A stretch of 64,000 bases of DNA from Caldibacillus thermoamylovorans (GCF_000751775.1 NZ_CCRF01000061.1:1-64000); one strand, 5' to 3'; positions 8,520 through 17,252 are shown, numbered from the stretch's first letter. The notes: generated by a model from the letters alone, not told the origin. A program made the numbers and translations.

Positions 8520-8822
8520 TTAGTGATGGTGATGTCCGCCTTTTGTCGGATTAGTAATGACAAATCCTTCTTCAGGAACATAAAAATATTGAATCCAGAC
8601 ACCATCTAACCAGTCATTTCTTTTATCCAGTAAAACATCAATATCTTTGTCCGTTTTAACAATTTCATCATGCTCCGTTGGGGTATCAAACGTTAATCCG
8701 TAATGAACATGATCACCGTGTTCATGAGTCACATAGACACGAACCATTTTCCCTTGTGCTTCTTCGGACTCCAATTGTTTCTTTAGTACTTTTGCCGCAT
8801 TCCGGTTAATTTTGCATTTCAT
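8520..8822 (-). CDS. HesB/IscA-fold protein with His tail
   Basis: A 100-residue protein of the HesB/IscA-like fold group (YneR-type in Bacillus). The core shows VRVYVTHEHGDHVHYGLTFD and the late FVITNPT segment, where A-type iron-sulfur carriers have FxFxNPN followed by CGC. Here the C-terminus reads GGHHHH, and the only cysteine is Cys3. The canonical three-cysteine cluster site is therefore absent, and histidines (also HEHGDHVH) dominate. A classical Fe-S carrier role is doubtful; metal binding through histidines is an inference. A GGAGTG site precedes the ATG. The gene stands alone. Confidence 0.75.
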   Translation of the reverse strand: MKCKINRNAAKVLKKQLESEEAQGKMVRVYVTHEHGDHVHYGLTFDTPTEHDEIVKTDKDIDVLLDKRNDWLDGVWIQYFYVPEEGFVITNPTKGGHHHH

Positions 8823-9107
8823 ATGTAGACACTCCTTTATTGATTATGTTTTTTGGATACGTGGTATTTATCTAGTTTTACAAGGGAAGCTGCGAATCCA
8901 TTACTTCGCTTTCTTCTGTTGCAAGAGATTGAAATGTTCTTTACCTATCCAAATGTACACAGGTACGTGACTATTTAAACATAATGACGAAAAAGATACA
9001 ATGGTTAATACCCGAAAAGTAACGCTTAACGTTTCGTATTGGTCGTTTAAGAAACATCGTTTATGCAAATCTTTTCGTGAAATCATCCATAATAACTTTT
9101 TCGGAAC

Positions 9108-9749
9108 TTATTTTTTCTCTCCATTATCCTGTTCATAAACAATGGATAAGAAATGACGTAAAATATTGGCTGTCAAACCCCAAATCACATAGTCCTTATA
9201 GAAATAAAAATATTCAACGATTTCCCGCGTTTTCCACGAATAGTTTTTCCCGCCAGGTATGAGGTGATAAGGGAAGTCTTCACCAAGTTGGACTTGAAAG
9301 GTTAGTCGATGTTCTTCCGGTTTCATGTCTCTTAAATATTCGATTGGTACGGTAAAGATTTCCTTCACCTCATCAGGATTTGGTTTTATTTTCTCTATAT
9401 TATCGATAAAACCTACATAAGGATAAATGATTCTTCCATCCATTGACTGAACAAAAAAGTCTAATGGATAAACACATGAAATTGAATCTTTTTCAATGCC
9501 AAGTTCTTCGGCAGTTTCACGAATTGCCGTATCTTGTGGAGTAGGATCATATTTTTCAACCCCTCCACCCGGAAAGCAAATTTCACCAGGCTGTCTTTTC
9601 AACTGTAATGATCGTACTTCAAATAAAAGGTGAATTTGTCCATCTATTTGAATAAGTGGGACTAAAATTCCGAACGCTCGGTAATGTTCTTTTCCTAACA
9701 TGGCAGAATGATGATTTTGAATCCTTGTAAATATTTGTTTTAAATCCAT
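9108..9749 (-). CDS. Nudix hydrolase, CoA pyrophosphatase type
   Basis: A 213-residue Nudix enzyme. The ATG at 9749 was chosen because AAGGGGGAA precedes it; the frame is open further up, inside the PAP2 gene. The CoA-diphosphatase signature segment (LLFEVRSLQLKRQPGEICFP) is followed by the Nudix box GGGVEKYDPTPQDTAIRETA then EELGI, with the metal-binding REXXEE glutamates. These enzymes cleave CoA or related nucleotide diphosphates into 4'-phosphopantetheine and 3',5'-ADP. It lies 55 bases after the PAP2 gene and is probably co-transcribed with it. Exact substrate preference cannot be read from the sequence. Confidence 0.88.
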   Translation of the reverse strand: MDLKQIFTRIQNHHSAMLGKEHYRAFGILVPLIQIDGQIHLLFEVRSLQLKRQPGEICFPGGGVEKYDPTPQDTAIRETAEELGIEKDSISCVYPLDFFVQSMDGRIIYPYVGFIDNIEKIKPNPDEVKEIFTVPIEYLRDMKPEEHRLTFQVQLGEDFPYHLIPGGKNYSWKTREIVEYFYFYKDYVIWGLTANILRHFLSIVYEQDNGEKK

Positions 9750-9804
9750 ATTTGAAATTCCCCCTTCCAATTTCCTGGGTCTCCCCTTCCCACTCCCAAT
9801 AAAG

Positions 9805-10452
9805 CTAATCCTTGGCATGATTCCTATTTTTATACTTTTGAAAAAAACCGATTGCCAATGTACACCACATACCGCTGACAAAATAACCGCCGAGAATATC
9901 ACTCGGGTAATGCACACCCAGATAAATTCGACTTATACCGATCATGAAAATAAATAATGCACTAAAAATAAGCAACATGATGCGACCGAAACGTGTTGAA
10001 ATATGGCGCCAGAAAAGAAAAGCCAATATTGTATAAACAGAAAAAGCTGTCATAGCATGCCCGCTCGGAAAACTGTAACCGCCTATTTCTATCAACCGGT
10101 GAATATCCGGTCTTACCCGCTCAAAATATTCCTTTAATAACCGGTTGATTACTAGTGTGCCGGCAATGACAACCGCAAACAAAACCAGTTCACTGCGATG
10201 ATGAAAAACAAAATACAAGAATAAAGAAATTAATAGAAAAAGGAGGGTAACGATAGGAAATGAACCGATTTTGGTAAAAAACAACATAATTGAAGTTAAC
10301 AACGGTGTTTCAAACCCTTGAACAAAATGAATAATCGATAAATCAAATTTTTCAATCTTCCCGGTTTGTACAAACAGGGTCACGAGCAGAAAACTGAAGA
10401 AAAAAATAAAAATAATGATACTTAGTCTATATGGATATTTATTCCCGATCAT
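9805..10452 (-). CDS. PAP2-family membrane phosphatase (YodM-like)
   Basis: A 215-residue integral membrane protein with about six helices. The three PAP2 phosphatase motifs are all visible: KEYFERVRP, the PSGHA motif in GYSFPSGHAMTAF, and SRIYLGVHYPSD. Such enzymes dephosphorylate lipid phosphates, for example phosphatidylglycerol phosphate or undecaprenyl pyrophosphate. The ATG at 10452 follows CAGGAG by 7 bases; a longer open frame upstream has no ribosome site. It lies upstream of, and probably in operon with, the Nudix gene. Confidence 0.88.
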   Translation of the reverse strand: MIGNKYPYRLSIIIFIFFFSFLLVTLFVQTGKIEKFDLSIIHFVQGFETPLLTSIMLFFTKIGSFPIVTLLFLLISLFLYFVFHHRSELVLFAVVIAGTLVINRLLKEYFERVRPDIHRLIEIGGYSFPSGHAMTAFSVYTILAFLFWRHISTRFGRIMLLIFSALFIFMIGISRIYLGVHYPSDILGGYFVSGMWCTLAIGFFQKYKNRNHAKD

Positions 10453-10503
10453 AAAGAAACTCCTGCATGTTTTTTTCTGAATTACCCTTATCATATCGCA
10501 AAA

Positions 10504-10550
10504 GAAAAAAGGTTGCCAGTCATACAAACTTTTATGGCAACCTTTTTTCC
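10504..10550. terminator. Hairpin terminator downstream of the exporter genes
   Basis: Arms AAAAAAGGTTGCCA and TGGCAACCTTTTTT surround a 16-base loop. A-rich and T-rich flanks on both sides allow function in either direction. It probably ends the bmrCD-like transcript. Confidence 0.8.
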
Positions 10551-10720
10551 CTATAACAGTATTAAAATCAAATAGTCGGAATTCCGCTAATGGACACAAA
10601 TCCATGTGGGAAAACCAACACCTTACCCGGCCGAACAAATCGGACATATAAGGTTAGCTCGTCTCCCATCTTCTTCGTTGATTACGATTTAGCAGGGGCA
10701 TTGGTTGTTGAACAGATTGT

Positions 10721-12463
10721 TTACCTGACATGTTCCATTGCCACGCCTTGTTGAATCTGATACATTTGATAATACTTCCCTTTTTGCTCCATCAATTCTT
10801 CGTGATTCCCTTTTTCAACGATCATACCACGGTCAAGAACTAAAATTTGATCAGCGTTTTTAATCGTCGAGAGCCTGTGAGCAATGATGAATGTCGTCCG
10901 ACCTTGTTTTAACACTTCCATTGCTTGTTGGATGACGCTTTCCGTTTCTGTATCAATATTCGAAGTTGCTTCATCCAAAATCAAGATTGCCGGATTGAAA
11001 GCAAGGGCACGGGCAAAAGAGATTAATTGGCGCTGGCCGGATGATAGCGTACTTCCTTTTTCGAGGACCGGTTCATCCAAGCCGTGTTCCAATTGGTTAA
11101 AAACGAAATCAGCACCAACAGCCCGCAATGCAGCTTCTGCGTCCTCCCTCGTAATTTTCGGATCATTCATAGTAATATTTGAAAAAATCGTCCCCGTAAA
11201 TAAAAACGGTTCTTGTAACACGATGGCCATATGTTCACGGATCGTTTGTTTCGGGAAATCCATAATATTTTTTCCATCAATCAAAATCTCCCCACGACTT
11301 GGGTCGTAAAATCGAAACAATAAATTCATAATCGAACTTTTCCCGGAACCGGTATGACCGACAAATGCAACTGTTTCACCATGACTCGCTTGGAAATGAA
11401 TATCCTTTAACACATATTCTTTTTCTTTATAAGCAAAGTACACATGGTTAAATTGGACATTTCCTTGATAGCGAGGTATTTTTTCATCACTTACCGGGGT
11501 TCCCTTTTCGTCCAATAAGCGAAAGACGCGTTCGCCTGCCACCAATGAAGCTTCTAAATTACTAAACTGATTAACAATATTATGGATCGGATTGAAGAGC
11601 CGGTTAATATAGTCTACATAGGCATACAACACACCAACCGTCAAATTCGTACGGGTGGAAATTGCATCGCCGCCGAAATACCAGATAAATGCAACGAAGA
11701 CAATGGCTTTTATAGTGCCAACTAAATTCCATGAAGATAACGAGTTTAATATCAATAGTTTATTTTGATATTGAAAATGAGTTTGATTCAAAGTCTCGAA
11801 TTCATCTCGGGTCGCATCTTCCCGATTAAATGCTTGGATAATCGGCATTCCTTTAATCGATTCATTAATCATCGCATTGATTTCACTAATTTTCGAACGT
11901 ATCACATGGTTATACTTTGCCGCATACTTCCTGTAAATCATCATCCAAATGACCATGACAGGGATAATGAGGGTAAAAATAAGAGCAAGTTTTGCATCAA
12001 GAATAAACATAGCAATGAAGATTCCAATCATTTGCACAATACCGGTAAAAAAGTTCGACAAAACAGCTACATACAAATCACGAATCGCTTCCGTATCGTT
12101 TGTAATTCGAGCGACTATTTTTCCTGCCGGTAAGTTATCAAAATACGAAATTGGCAATGTTTGAATCTTCCGGAATAATTCATTCCTCATTCTTTCAATG
12201 ATTCGATTCGCCGCTTTTTGTAAAAAGTAATATTGACCATAATTGAATATCCCGGCAATAACAAATAAACTAAAATAAAGGACAATCAGCTTGATAATTG
12301 TCGGGATATCAGGTTGGTTTGCCATGATATGATCATCGATAATAATTTTCGCAACAAACGGACTAAGTACTTCTGCTGTTACGGCAATTGTTAACATAAA
12401 AAGTGCAGTAAAAATGATCTTTTTAAAGTACATGGCATATTGAAATAAACGTCTGCCAACCAT
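10721..12463 (-). CDS. ABC multidrug exporter, BmrD/YheH-like half
   Basis: A 580-residue half-transporter: a transmembrane domain with six helices (about 1-310) and an ATPase domain (about 335-570). Walker A is VGHTGSGKSS, the signature is LSSGQRQ, and Walker B is ILILDEATSNID with the catalytic glutamate intact. It resembles B. subtilis BmrD (YheH) but, as I recall that protein, lacks the roughly 90-residue extracellular insertion after the first helix. It pairs with the upstream gene to form a heterodimeric drug exporter in the membrane. Its ATG overlaps the upstream stop by one base (TAATG), so translation is coupled. Confidence 0.88.
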   Translation of the reverse strand: MVGRRLFQYAMYFKKIIFTALFMLTIAVTAEVLSPFVAKIIIDDHIMANQPDIPTIIKLIVLYFSLFVIAGIFNYGQYYFLQKAANRIIERMRNELFRKIQTLPISYFDNLPAGKIVARITNDTEAIRDLYVAVLSNFFTGIVQMIGIFIAMFILDAKLALIFTLIIPVMVIWMMIYRKYAAKYNHVIRSKISEINAMINESIKGMPIIQAFNREDATRDEFETLNQTHFQYQNKLLILNSLSSWNLVGTIKAIVFVAFIWYFGGDAISTRTNLTVGVLYAYVDYINRLFNPIHNIVNQFSNLEASLVAGERVFRLLDEKGTPVSDEKIPRYQGNVQFNHVYFAYKEKEYVLKDIHFQASHGETVAFVGHTGSGKSSIMNLLFRFYDPSRGEILIDGKNIMDFPKQTIREHMAIVLQEPFLFTGTIFSNITMNDPKITREDAEAALRAVGADFVFNQLEHGLDEPVLEKGSTLSSGQRQLISFARALAFNPAILILDEATSNIDTETESVIQQAMEVLKQGRTTFIIAHRLSTIKNADQILVLDRGMIVEKGNHEELMEQKGKYYQMYQIQQGVAMEHVR

Positions 12464-14217
12464 TATATATTCACCTCCCCGGCAATCGATTTTATTTGTT
12501 GAAGGTCAAATTGTTCTTTATACCATCCGCCTTTATTTAGTAATGCTCCATGGGTGCCTGCCTCGACGACTTTTCCTTCATCCAGGACGATAATCCAGTG
12601 CGCATGTTCTACAGCTGAAAGGCGATGCGTCGTAATAATGGTTGTTTTTCCGGCTCGCTCTTCGCGTAAATTTTGAATAATTTTCGCTTCTGTCTTCCCG
12701 TCTACAGCAGAAAGCGCATCATCAAGAATGAGAATTTCCGGGTTTTTAATCAGCGCCCGGGCAATGGATATCCTCTGCTTCTGACCCCCTGACAAGGCGA
12801 CACCTTTTTCACCGACAAGTGTATTTAACCCTTCAGGCAACATAGATAAATCTTTAGTGAAATCCGCCAGTTCAATGGCTTTCATCATTTCCTCTTCGGT
12901 TGCATGTTGGTTGCCGAATAAAATATTTTCCTTAATTGATCTTGAGAATAAAAAAGTATCTTGCGGAACATAACCGATCCAATTCCGAATATCTTGTTTT
13001 TTCTGCAAACGAATAGGAACGCCGGATAATAGCAACTTTCCTTCCCCAAGCGGATATTCACGCAAAATTTGTTTAATAAATGTAGTTTTCCCGCTCCCGG
13101 TTTTCCCGACAATACCAATCGTCTCCCCTTGACGGATATGGAGTGAAAGATCTTGTAAATTCTTTTCATTCGATGATGGATATTGAAAGCTAACGTGCTC
13201 GAATGCAATATCGGATAAATTTTCTACTGTAACCGGTTTGTCAGGATCCGGGACATCCTCATGGTAATTAAGCGTTTCTTGAACCCGATCCAAAGAAGCA
13301 TTACCGCGCTGCATAACATTAATCAATTCCCCGATTGCGTACATCGGCCATGTCAACATTCCGAGATAAACATTAAATGAAACGAGCTCACCAAGCGTAA
13401 TTTGTTGGTGCATGACCAAATAGGCACCAAAAGATAAGCTAATACAGTTGCTTAACCCGGTAGCTATCCGTGATATTGGGAAAAAGTAGGCATCAATTTT
13501 TTCAACGACAAGATTTTTCCGGTAAACATCATTAGTCATTTTTTCAAATAGTTTTTCCTCTGCCCTTTCTTGACTGTAAGCACGGATGACACGGACACCT
13601 GATACAGATTCAAGGACGCGATCATTCATTTCACCAAACGCATCTTGAGCAATGGTATAGTGATGATGAATTTTATCCCCTAAAATTTTCATTGCGATTG
13701 CTAAAAACGGTAAAGGAATGATACTGACGAATGTGAGTTTCCATGATACCTGAAATCCCATCATGAAGAGAATCGTCAGCATATATAAAGTCGAATCCAT
13801 TAATGTCAAAATACCGAATCCGGCAGTAACAGAAACGGATCGCAAATCATTTGTTGCTCGTGCCATCAAGTCACCGGTTCGATTCTTTTCATAAAACGTT
13901 GGTGACATCTTAAGCAAATGATTCATCAGTTTGGAGCGTAATATCTTTTCTACGACAAAAGCCCCACCAAATAAATTATATTGCCATTTGTAACTAATCA
14001 AATAATTTAATATGGCCAGTCCGGTTAAGGAAACAAGATAAAATGTTAGTTTTTCACCGGTCATGCCGCCAAGAAATATATCATCAACCACTGAACCAAT
14101 CATCATCGGTGGGATCACTTCGATAAAGTTGGCAATAATCAGTAAAAGAACAGCGACAAAATACCTTTTCCAATATTCTTTAAAAAACCATTTTAATTTC
14201 ACTAATACACTAAACAA
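12463..14217 (-). CDS. ABC multidrug exporter, BmrC/YheI-like half
   Basis: A 584-residue half-transporter closely resembling B. subtilis BmrC (YheI): MFSVLVKLKWFFKEYW at the start, FYEKNRTGDLMARATND, and GELVSFNVYLGMLTWPMYAI. The ATPase domain has Walker A GKTGSGKTT, signature LSGGQKQ and Walker B ILILDDALSAVDG. In Walker B an aspartate replaces the catalytic glutamate, the mark of the degenerate site in heterodimeric exporters. With the BmrD-like partner it should pump drugs at the expense of ATP. A long leader with two small ORFs and a terminator lies upstream, as in the attenuation-controlled bmr operon. Confidence 0.9.
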   Translation of the reverse strand: MFSVLVKLKWFFKEYWKRYFVAVLLLIIANFIEVIPPMMIGSVVDDIFLGGMTGEKLTFYLVSLTGLAILNYLISYKWQYNLFGGAFVVEKILRSKLMNHLLKMSPTFYEKNRTGDLMARATNDLRSVSVTAGFGILTLMDSTLYMLTILFMMGFQVSWKLTFVSIIPLPFLAIAMKILGDKIHHHYTIAQDAFGEMNDRVLESVSGVRVIRAYSQERAEEKLFEKMTNDVYRKNLVVEKIDAYFFPISRIATGLSNCISLSFGAYLVMHQQITLGELVSFNVYLGMLTWPMYAIGELINVMQRGNASLDRVQETLNYHEDVPDPDKPVTVENLSDIAFEHVSFQYPSSNEKNLQDLSLHIRQGETIGIVGKTGSGKTTFIKQILREYPLGEGKLLLSGVPIRLQKKQDIRNWIGYVPQDTFLFSRSIKENILFGNQHATEEEMMKAIELADFTKDLSMLPEGLNTLVGEKGVALSGGQKQRISIARALIKNPEILILDDALSAVDGKTEAKIIQNLREERAGKTTIITTHRLSAVEHAHWIIVLDEGKVVEAGTHGALLNKGGWYKEQFDLQQIKSIAGEVNI

Positions 14218-14251
14218 TGTCTGTCAACTCCTCAACTGTGTAAAATTTTCA

Positions 14252-14305
14252 CTATCCGCCTTCAAGATCTAAACTTTTCATCATGATTAATGTTTTTACA
14301 CGCAT
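14252..14305 (-). CDS. Putative 17-residue leader peptide before bmrC
   Basis: The ORF MRVKTLIMMKSLDLEGG starts at an ATG preceded by GGGGAGATGTTTT, a convincing ribosome site. It ends 34 bases before the exporter's start codon. It lies downstream of the attenuator terminator, so it would only be translated in read-through transcripts. It may couple translation into bmrC or control it. No homologue is recognised. The call rests on the ribosome site and position only. Confidence 0.4.
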   Translation of the reverse strand: MRVKTLIMMKSLDLEGG

Positions 14306-14517
14306 AAAACATCTCCCCAATCTTAAATTTTCCTTTTCCAAATGAATACGTCCATTGGATAGATTGAATACTGGAATTTTTTAATGTCACAGGTTGAAAA
14401 AATATTGGCAAAACTCACCGTATGTATTCAAGTTTCTATCCGGAGTAAATCCTTTTAGAAAATGATCTATGTGAACAGTTCTCTGTTACACCCAAGTTTT
14501 TCCAATTTTTTTGAGTC

Positions 14518-14560
14518 AAAAAAGAGCACCCTACGCCCTTAGTACGGATGCACGGTGCCC
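14518..14560 (-). terminator. Attenuator terminator in the exporter leader
   Basis: On the minus strand, arms GGGCACC and GGTGCTC (one G-U pair) are followed by TTTTTT. It lies between the two leader ORFs and some 300 bases before bmrC, with no complete gene upstream for which it would be the 3' end. Upstream, GGCGCA and TGCGTC can form an alternative hairpin, so regulated read-through is plausible. Confidence 0.6.
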
Positions 14561-14631
14561 GAACAAGAAAAGACGCATACTTCATAAACCTGCGCCTTTG
14601 TTATTATCAATATATTTCGAAAAAAATATTT

Positions 14632-14736
14632 TCATGCAAAGTGAAAATGATTTTTGAAAAAAGAGCAGGCTATGATCATATTTACTTGGTTCACTTGGTT
14701 TCGTTTAACAAAATATGTTCTATTCATCATGACCAT
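14632..14736 (-). CDS. Putative BmrB-like leader peptide
   Basis: A small ORF of 34 codons from the ATG at 14736, or 32 from the ATG at 14730, which is 8 bases after GGGAGG and is the better start. The peptide begins MMNRTYFVKRNQVNQVNMII and ends ACSFFKNHFHFA. It lies upstream of a terminator hairpin and the bmrC/bmrD-like genes. In B. subtilis, the leader peptide BmrB controls bmrCD by ribosome-mediated attenuation when translation is inhibited. The same arrangement here suggests the same mechanism; the peptide sequence itself was not matched to BmrB. Confidence 0.5.
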   Translation of the reverse strand: MVMMNRTYFVKRNQVNQVNMIIACSFFKNHFHFA

Positions 14737-14877
14737 AACCTCCCTTCTACTTTTTGATTTTTTTAACCTTATTGAATCATACCATTATAGCCAATTTAAT
14801 GTCAATCACTATTCGCAAATATTTTTTCATAAGGCTCTATTCTAAACCTCTTCCTTTTTGAGTAAAAAAGCAGGTAA

Positions 14878-14910
14878 AAAAAGCAATTGGTGATTCGCCA
14901 ACTGCTTCTA
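14878..14910 (-). terminator. Terminator after the YhdH/YhfP-type oxidoreductase
   Basis: On the minus strand, GAAGCAGTTGGCG and the pairing arm CACCAATTGCTTTTTT form a hairpin (one mismatch) with a T-run, 44 bases after the stop codon. Confidence 0.8.
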
Positions 14911-14953
14911 TTAACGATGGTATGTTTTTTCAGAATCTGCAATCATCTATTTA

Positions 14954-15946
14954 TTATTTCAATGTAACGATTGTACGACCTTTCAATTCTCCGTTTAAAA
15001 TCTTTTTACAAACTTCCGGTAATTGTTCTAATGTAACTTCATTGGCAATCGACTCCAACAACTGATTCGGTTTCATTTCCCCGGCTAACCGCTCCCAAAT
15101 CGCAAGTCTTGTTTCCATCGGACAAAAAACAGAATCAATGCCGAGAAGATTGACACCTCTTAAAATAAACGGGAATACAGTGCTTGTAAAATTATTTCCT
15201 CCTGTCAAACCGCTTACAGCAACAGATCCGCCATATTGAATGGACGCGAGGACGGCCGGTAAATAGCTGCCTGCAACCGGATCCACACAAGCGGCCCATC
15301 TTTGTTTCAAAAGAGGACGGTTTTTCGGATTGGTAAGTTCTTCAGGGGTTATTATTTTGGAAGCACCAATTTGCCGTAAATAATCTTGTTCATTTGCTTT
15401 TCTCGAACTAGCAGTAACCTTATAGCCTAATTTACTTAACATGGAAACAGCACTGCTGCCGACACCGCCTGTAGCACCGGTTACAAGCACCGGACCTTTT
15501 TCACTTGTTAATCCATTTTCTTCGAGACGATGGATGGAGAGTGCAGCTGTAAAACCGGCCGTCCCAATGGCCATTGCTTCTTTTAAAGTGAGTCCGTTTG
15601 GAAGTGGGACAATCCAATCCCCCGGAACACGGGCCACTTCACTGTAACCGCCGAAATGATTTACGCCTAAATCATATCCGGTAATAATGACTTCATCTCC
15701 CGGTTTATAACGAGGATCTTGTGAATCACGAACAATTCCTGCCAGATCGATACCGGGAACAAATGGATAATTGCGAACAACACCGCCATTTGGAATTGTT
15801 GCTAATCCATCCTTATAGTTCACACTCGAATAATGAACATCGATGACAACATCACCATCAGGAAGATCATTTAATGTTAAATCCTGAATCGATAACTTTG
15901 TTTCGTTGTTTAATTTATCAACTACCAATGCTTTAAAAGATTCCAT
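14954..15946 (-). CDS. Zinc-free MDR oxidoreductase, YhdH/YhfP family
   Basis: A 330-residue medium-chain dehydrogenase/reductase. It has the N-terminal GroES-like domain (SSVNYKDGLA, FVPGIDLAGIV) and a Rossmann domain with the NADPH-binding motif VTGATGGVGSSAVSMLSKLG near residue 155. The catalytic and structural zinc cysteines of classical alcohol dehydrogenases are missing, as in quinone-oxidoreductase and acryloyl-CoA reductase (AcuI, YhdH, YhfP) proteins. The likely reaction is NADPH-dependent reduction of an activated double bond; the substrate is unknown. It is monocistronic, with its own terminator. Confidence 0.87.
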   Translation of the reverse strand: MESFKALVVDKLNNETKLSIQDLTLNDLPDGDVVIDVHYSSVNYKDGLATIPNGGVVRNYPFVPGIDLAGIVRDSQDPRYKPGDEVIITGYDLGVNHFGGYSEVARVPGDWIVPLPNGLTLKEAMAIGTAGFTAALSIHRLEENGLTSEKGPVLVTGATGGVGSSAVSMLSKLGYKVTASSRKANEQDYLRQIGASKIITPEELTNPKNRPLLKQRWAACVDPVAGSYLPAVLASIQYGGSVAVSGLTGGNNFTSTVFPFILRGVNLLGIDSVFCPMETRLAIWERLAGEMKPNQLLESIANEVTLEQLPEVCKKILNGELKGRTIVTLK

Positions 15947-16022
15947 TTTCCCTTCACACCCTTATAAATTATTTACCTTCTTATTCTACCAACATTACAT
16001 TGTGAAATCATTAACTTTTGAT

Positions 16023-16613
16023 TTACTTCTTTATCGATATGATTTCTGTTTCCAGTTTATGTATCTGTTTGGAAAGTTCGTCCGTTTTCTGTAATAGCTC
16101 CTCTTTTCCTTTAACAGAAATTGTCATTGGTTCCCCGATGATGATATTTATTTTTTTCCTTTTTAACACATCTTTTATATTAGTTGGACCCGAATAGGCA
16201 CAAGGGACAATCGGGACTTTTGCCAAATTGGCGATCGTCACCGCACCCCTTTTAATTGGCGCATGATCATTTCTTGTTCCACTCGGGAAAATACCGACAA
16301 TATTTCCTTCCTTCAATAATTTCACAGGTGTTTTTATGCTGCTTGTCCCGGGATTTTTTCGGTCAACCGGAAAGGCATTTAAAGACGTTAAAAATTTGGC
16401 GACTGGTTTTCGTTTGAATAATTCCTTCTTGGCCATAAAATGAATTTGTCGCGGTAACAAGGCTACACCCAACCCGACAATATCAACCCAACCGATATGA
16501 TTACAAGCAATAATAAAACCAGTATCTTTCGGAAGATTATCAAGGTTTTTTACCGTTATTTTCGAAAAAACCTTTAATATAAACGCTGCAATTTTTCCTA
16601 AAAAAGAATACAA
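16023..16613 (-). CDS. PlsC-like 1-acylglycerol-3-phosphate acyltransferase
   Basis: A 196-residue membrane-associated acyltransferase (YhdO-like). Motif I, the catalytic HX4D, is NHIGWVD (about residues 38-44). Motif II is present around KKELFKRKPVAKFL. Motif III reads FPSGTRND instead of the usual FPEGTRS, so the glutamate is a serine. Motif IV is VPIVPCAY. It should transfer an acyl group to the sn-2 position of lysophosphatidic acid in phospholipid synthesis. It is somewhat shorter than E. coli PlsC and typical for Bacillus. The changed motif III could affect substrate binding. Confidence 0.85.
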   Translation of the reverse strand: MYSFLGKIAAFILKVFSKITVKNLDNLPKDTGFIIACNHIGWVDIVGLGVALLPRQIHFMAKKELFKRKPVAKFLTSLNAFPVDRKNPGTSSIKTPVKLLKEGNIVGIFPSGTRNDHAPIKRGAVTIANLAKVPIVPCAYSGPTNIKDVLKRKKINIIIGEPMTISVKGKEELLQKTDELSKQIHKLETEIISIKK

Positions 16614-16839
16614 AAGAGGTCACTCCCTGAAAAAACACATAATAAATAAAAATGGATACTTTATGATATAAACATAGAATAACAAAATATTTCTTCTTTA
16701 TGAAGTGGAAATGGGGAAATGGTAGGATTCAGCTTAACTTTATTTTGCCTGGGTAACCAGCAAGCGGTCGAAATATATCTCATTACTGCAGAGCCAAACT
16801 TGCCAGAATATTTTCTAAGAGTCGGTGTTTAATTCCTAT
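16614..16839. other. Intergenic region, no gene seen
   Basis: Sequence upstream of the acyltransferase gene. Its first part must hold that gene's promoter. No ORF or clear RNA structure was found; the tandem palindromic repeats begin at its end. Confidence 0.4.
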
Positions 16840-17070
16840 TGGACAAAAAGCTCTGAAAATAGAGCAGAAATGGTTCATTGGAGTGGCCGAATCTCTTTCT
16901 ATGGGACAAATCTAATAGAAAATTAAGCTGAAATGTCCCATAGGAGTGACCAACCCCCTCTCTATGAGACAAAAACATCGGAAAATCAAACAAAAATGTC
17001 TCATAGAACAGCTCTATGGGACAAATCAAACGGAAAATGAAGCTAAATTGTCCCATAGGAGTGACCAAAT
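16840..17070. repeat. Four tandem palindromic repeat units, about 55-65 bp each
   Basis: Units have the form CTATGGGACA - about 25 A-rich bases with GGAAAAT - TGTCCCATAG - GAGTGACCAA. Left and right arms are at 16899/16934, 16962/16997 and 17014/17049; a degenerate first unit starts near 16840. In the middle unit the arms read CTATGAGACA and TGTCTCATAG, so a change in one arm is matched in the other. An open frame on the minus strand here (16829-17068) is only a translation of the repeat. Confidence 0.85.
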
Positions 17071-17104
17071 CGCGCTCTTTTGGACCTTATAAATTGAAAA
17101 ATAC

Positions 17105-17140
17105 GAATTCGCAGCCTTGTGGGAATTTATACTTTACGTA
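17105..17140 (+). repeat. Degenerate end of an R1 interspersed repeat
   Basis: GAATTCGC...GGAATTTATACTTTACGTA matches, with gaps, the last 40 bases of the R1 repeat found at 22716, 38344 and 50894. Probably a decayed copy. Confidence 0.45.
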
Positions 17141-17143
17141 AAA

Positions 17144-17172
17144 AAACAGCGAGTGTTTTTTACCCGCTGTTT
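17144..17172 (-). terminator. Terminator after metY
   Basis: On the minus strand, AAACAGCG and CGCTGTTT form an 8-bp stem followed by TTTTT, 80 bases after the metY stop codon. Confidence 0.8.
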
Positions 17173-17252
17173 ACTCTATCTTCTATAAACCCCTTGTCTA
17201 GCTGAAACAGAAAGCTTCATCTAGTAAACATGTATCCTTTTTTCAATTTAAA

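Noticed and set aside
11765-12133. Plus-strand ORF of 122 codons
   Set aside because: Antisense to the BmrD-like gene, with unlikely composition and no ribosome site.
16829-17068. Minus-strand ORF of 79 codons in the tandem repeats
   Set aside because: Its protein is only the translated palindromic repeat and has no start signal.
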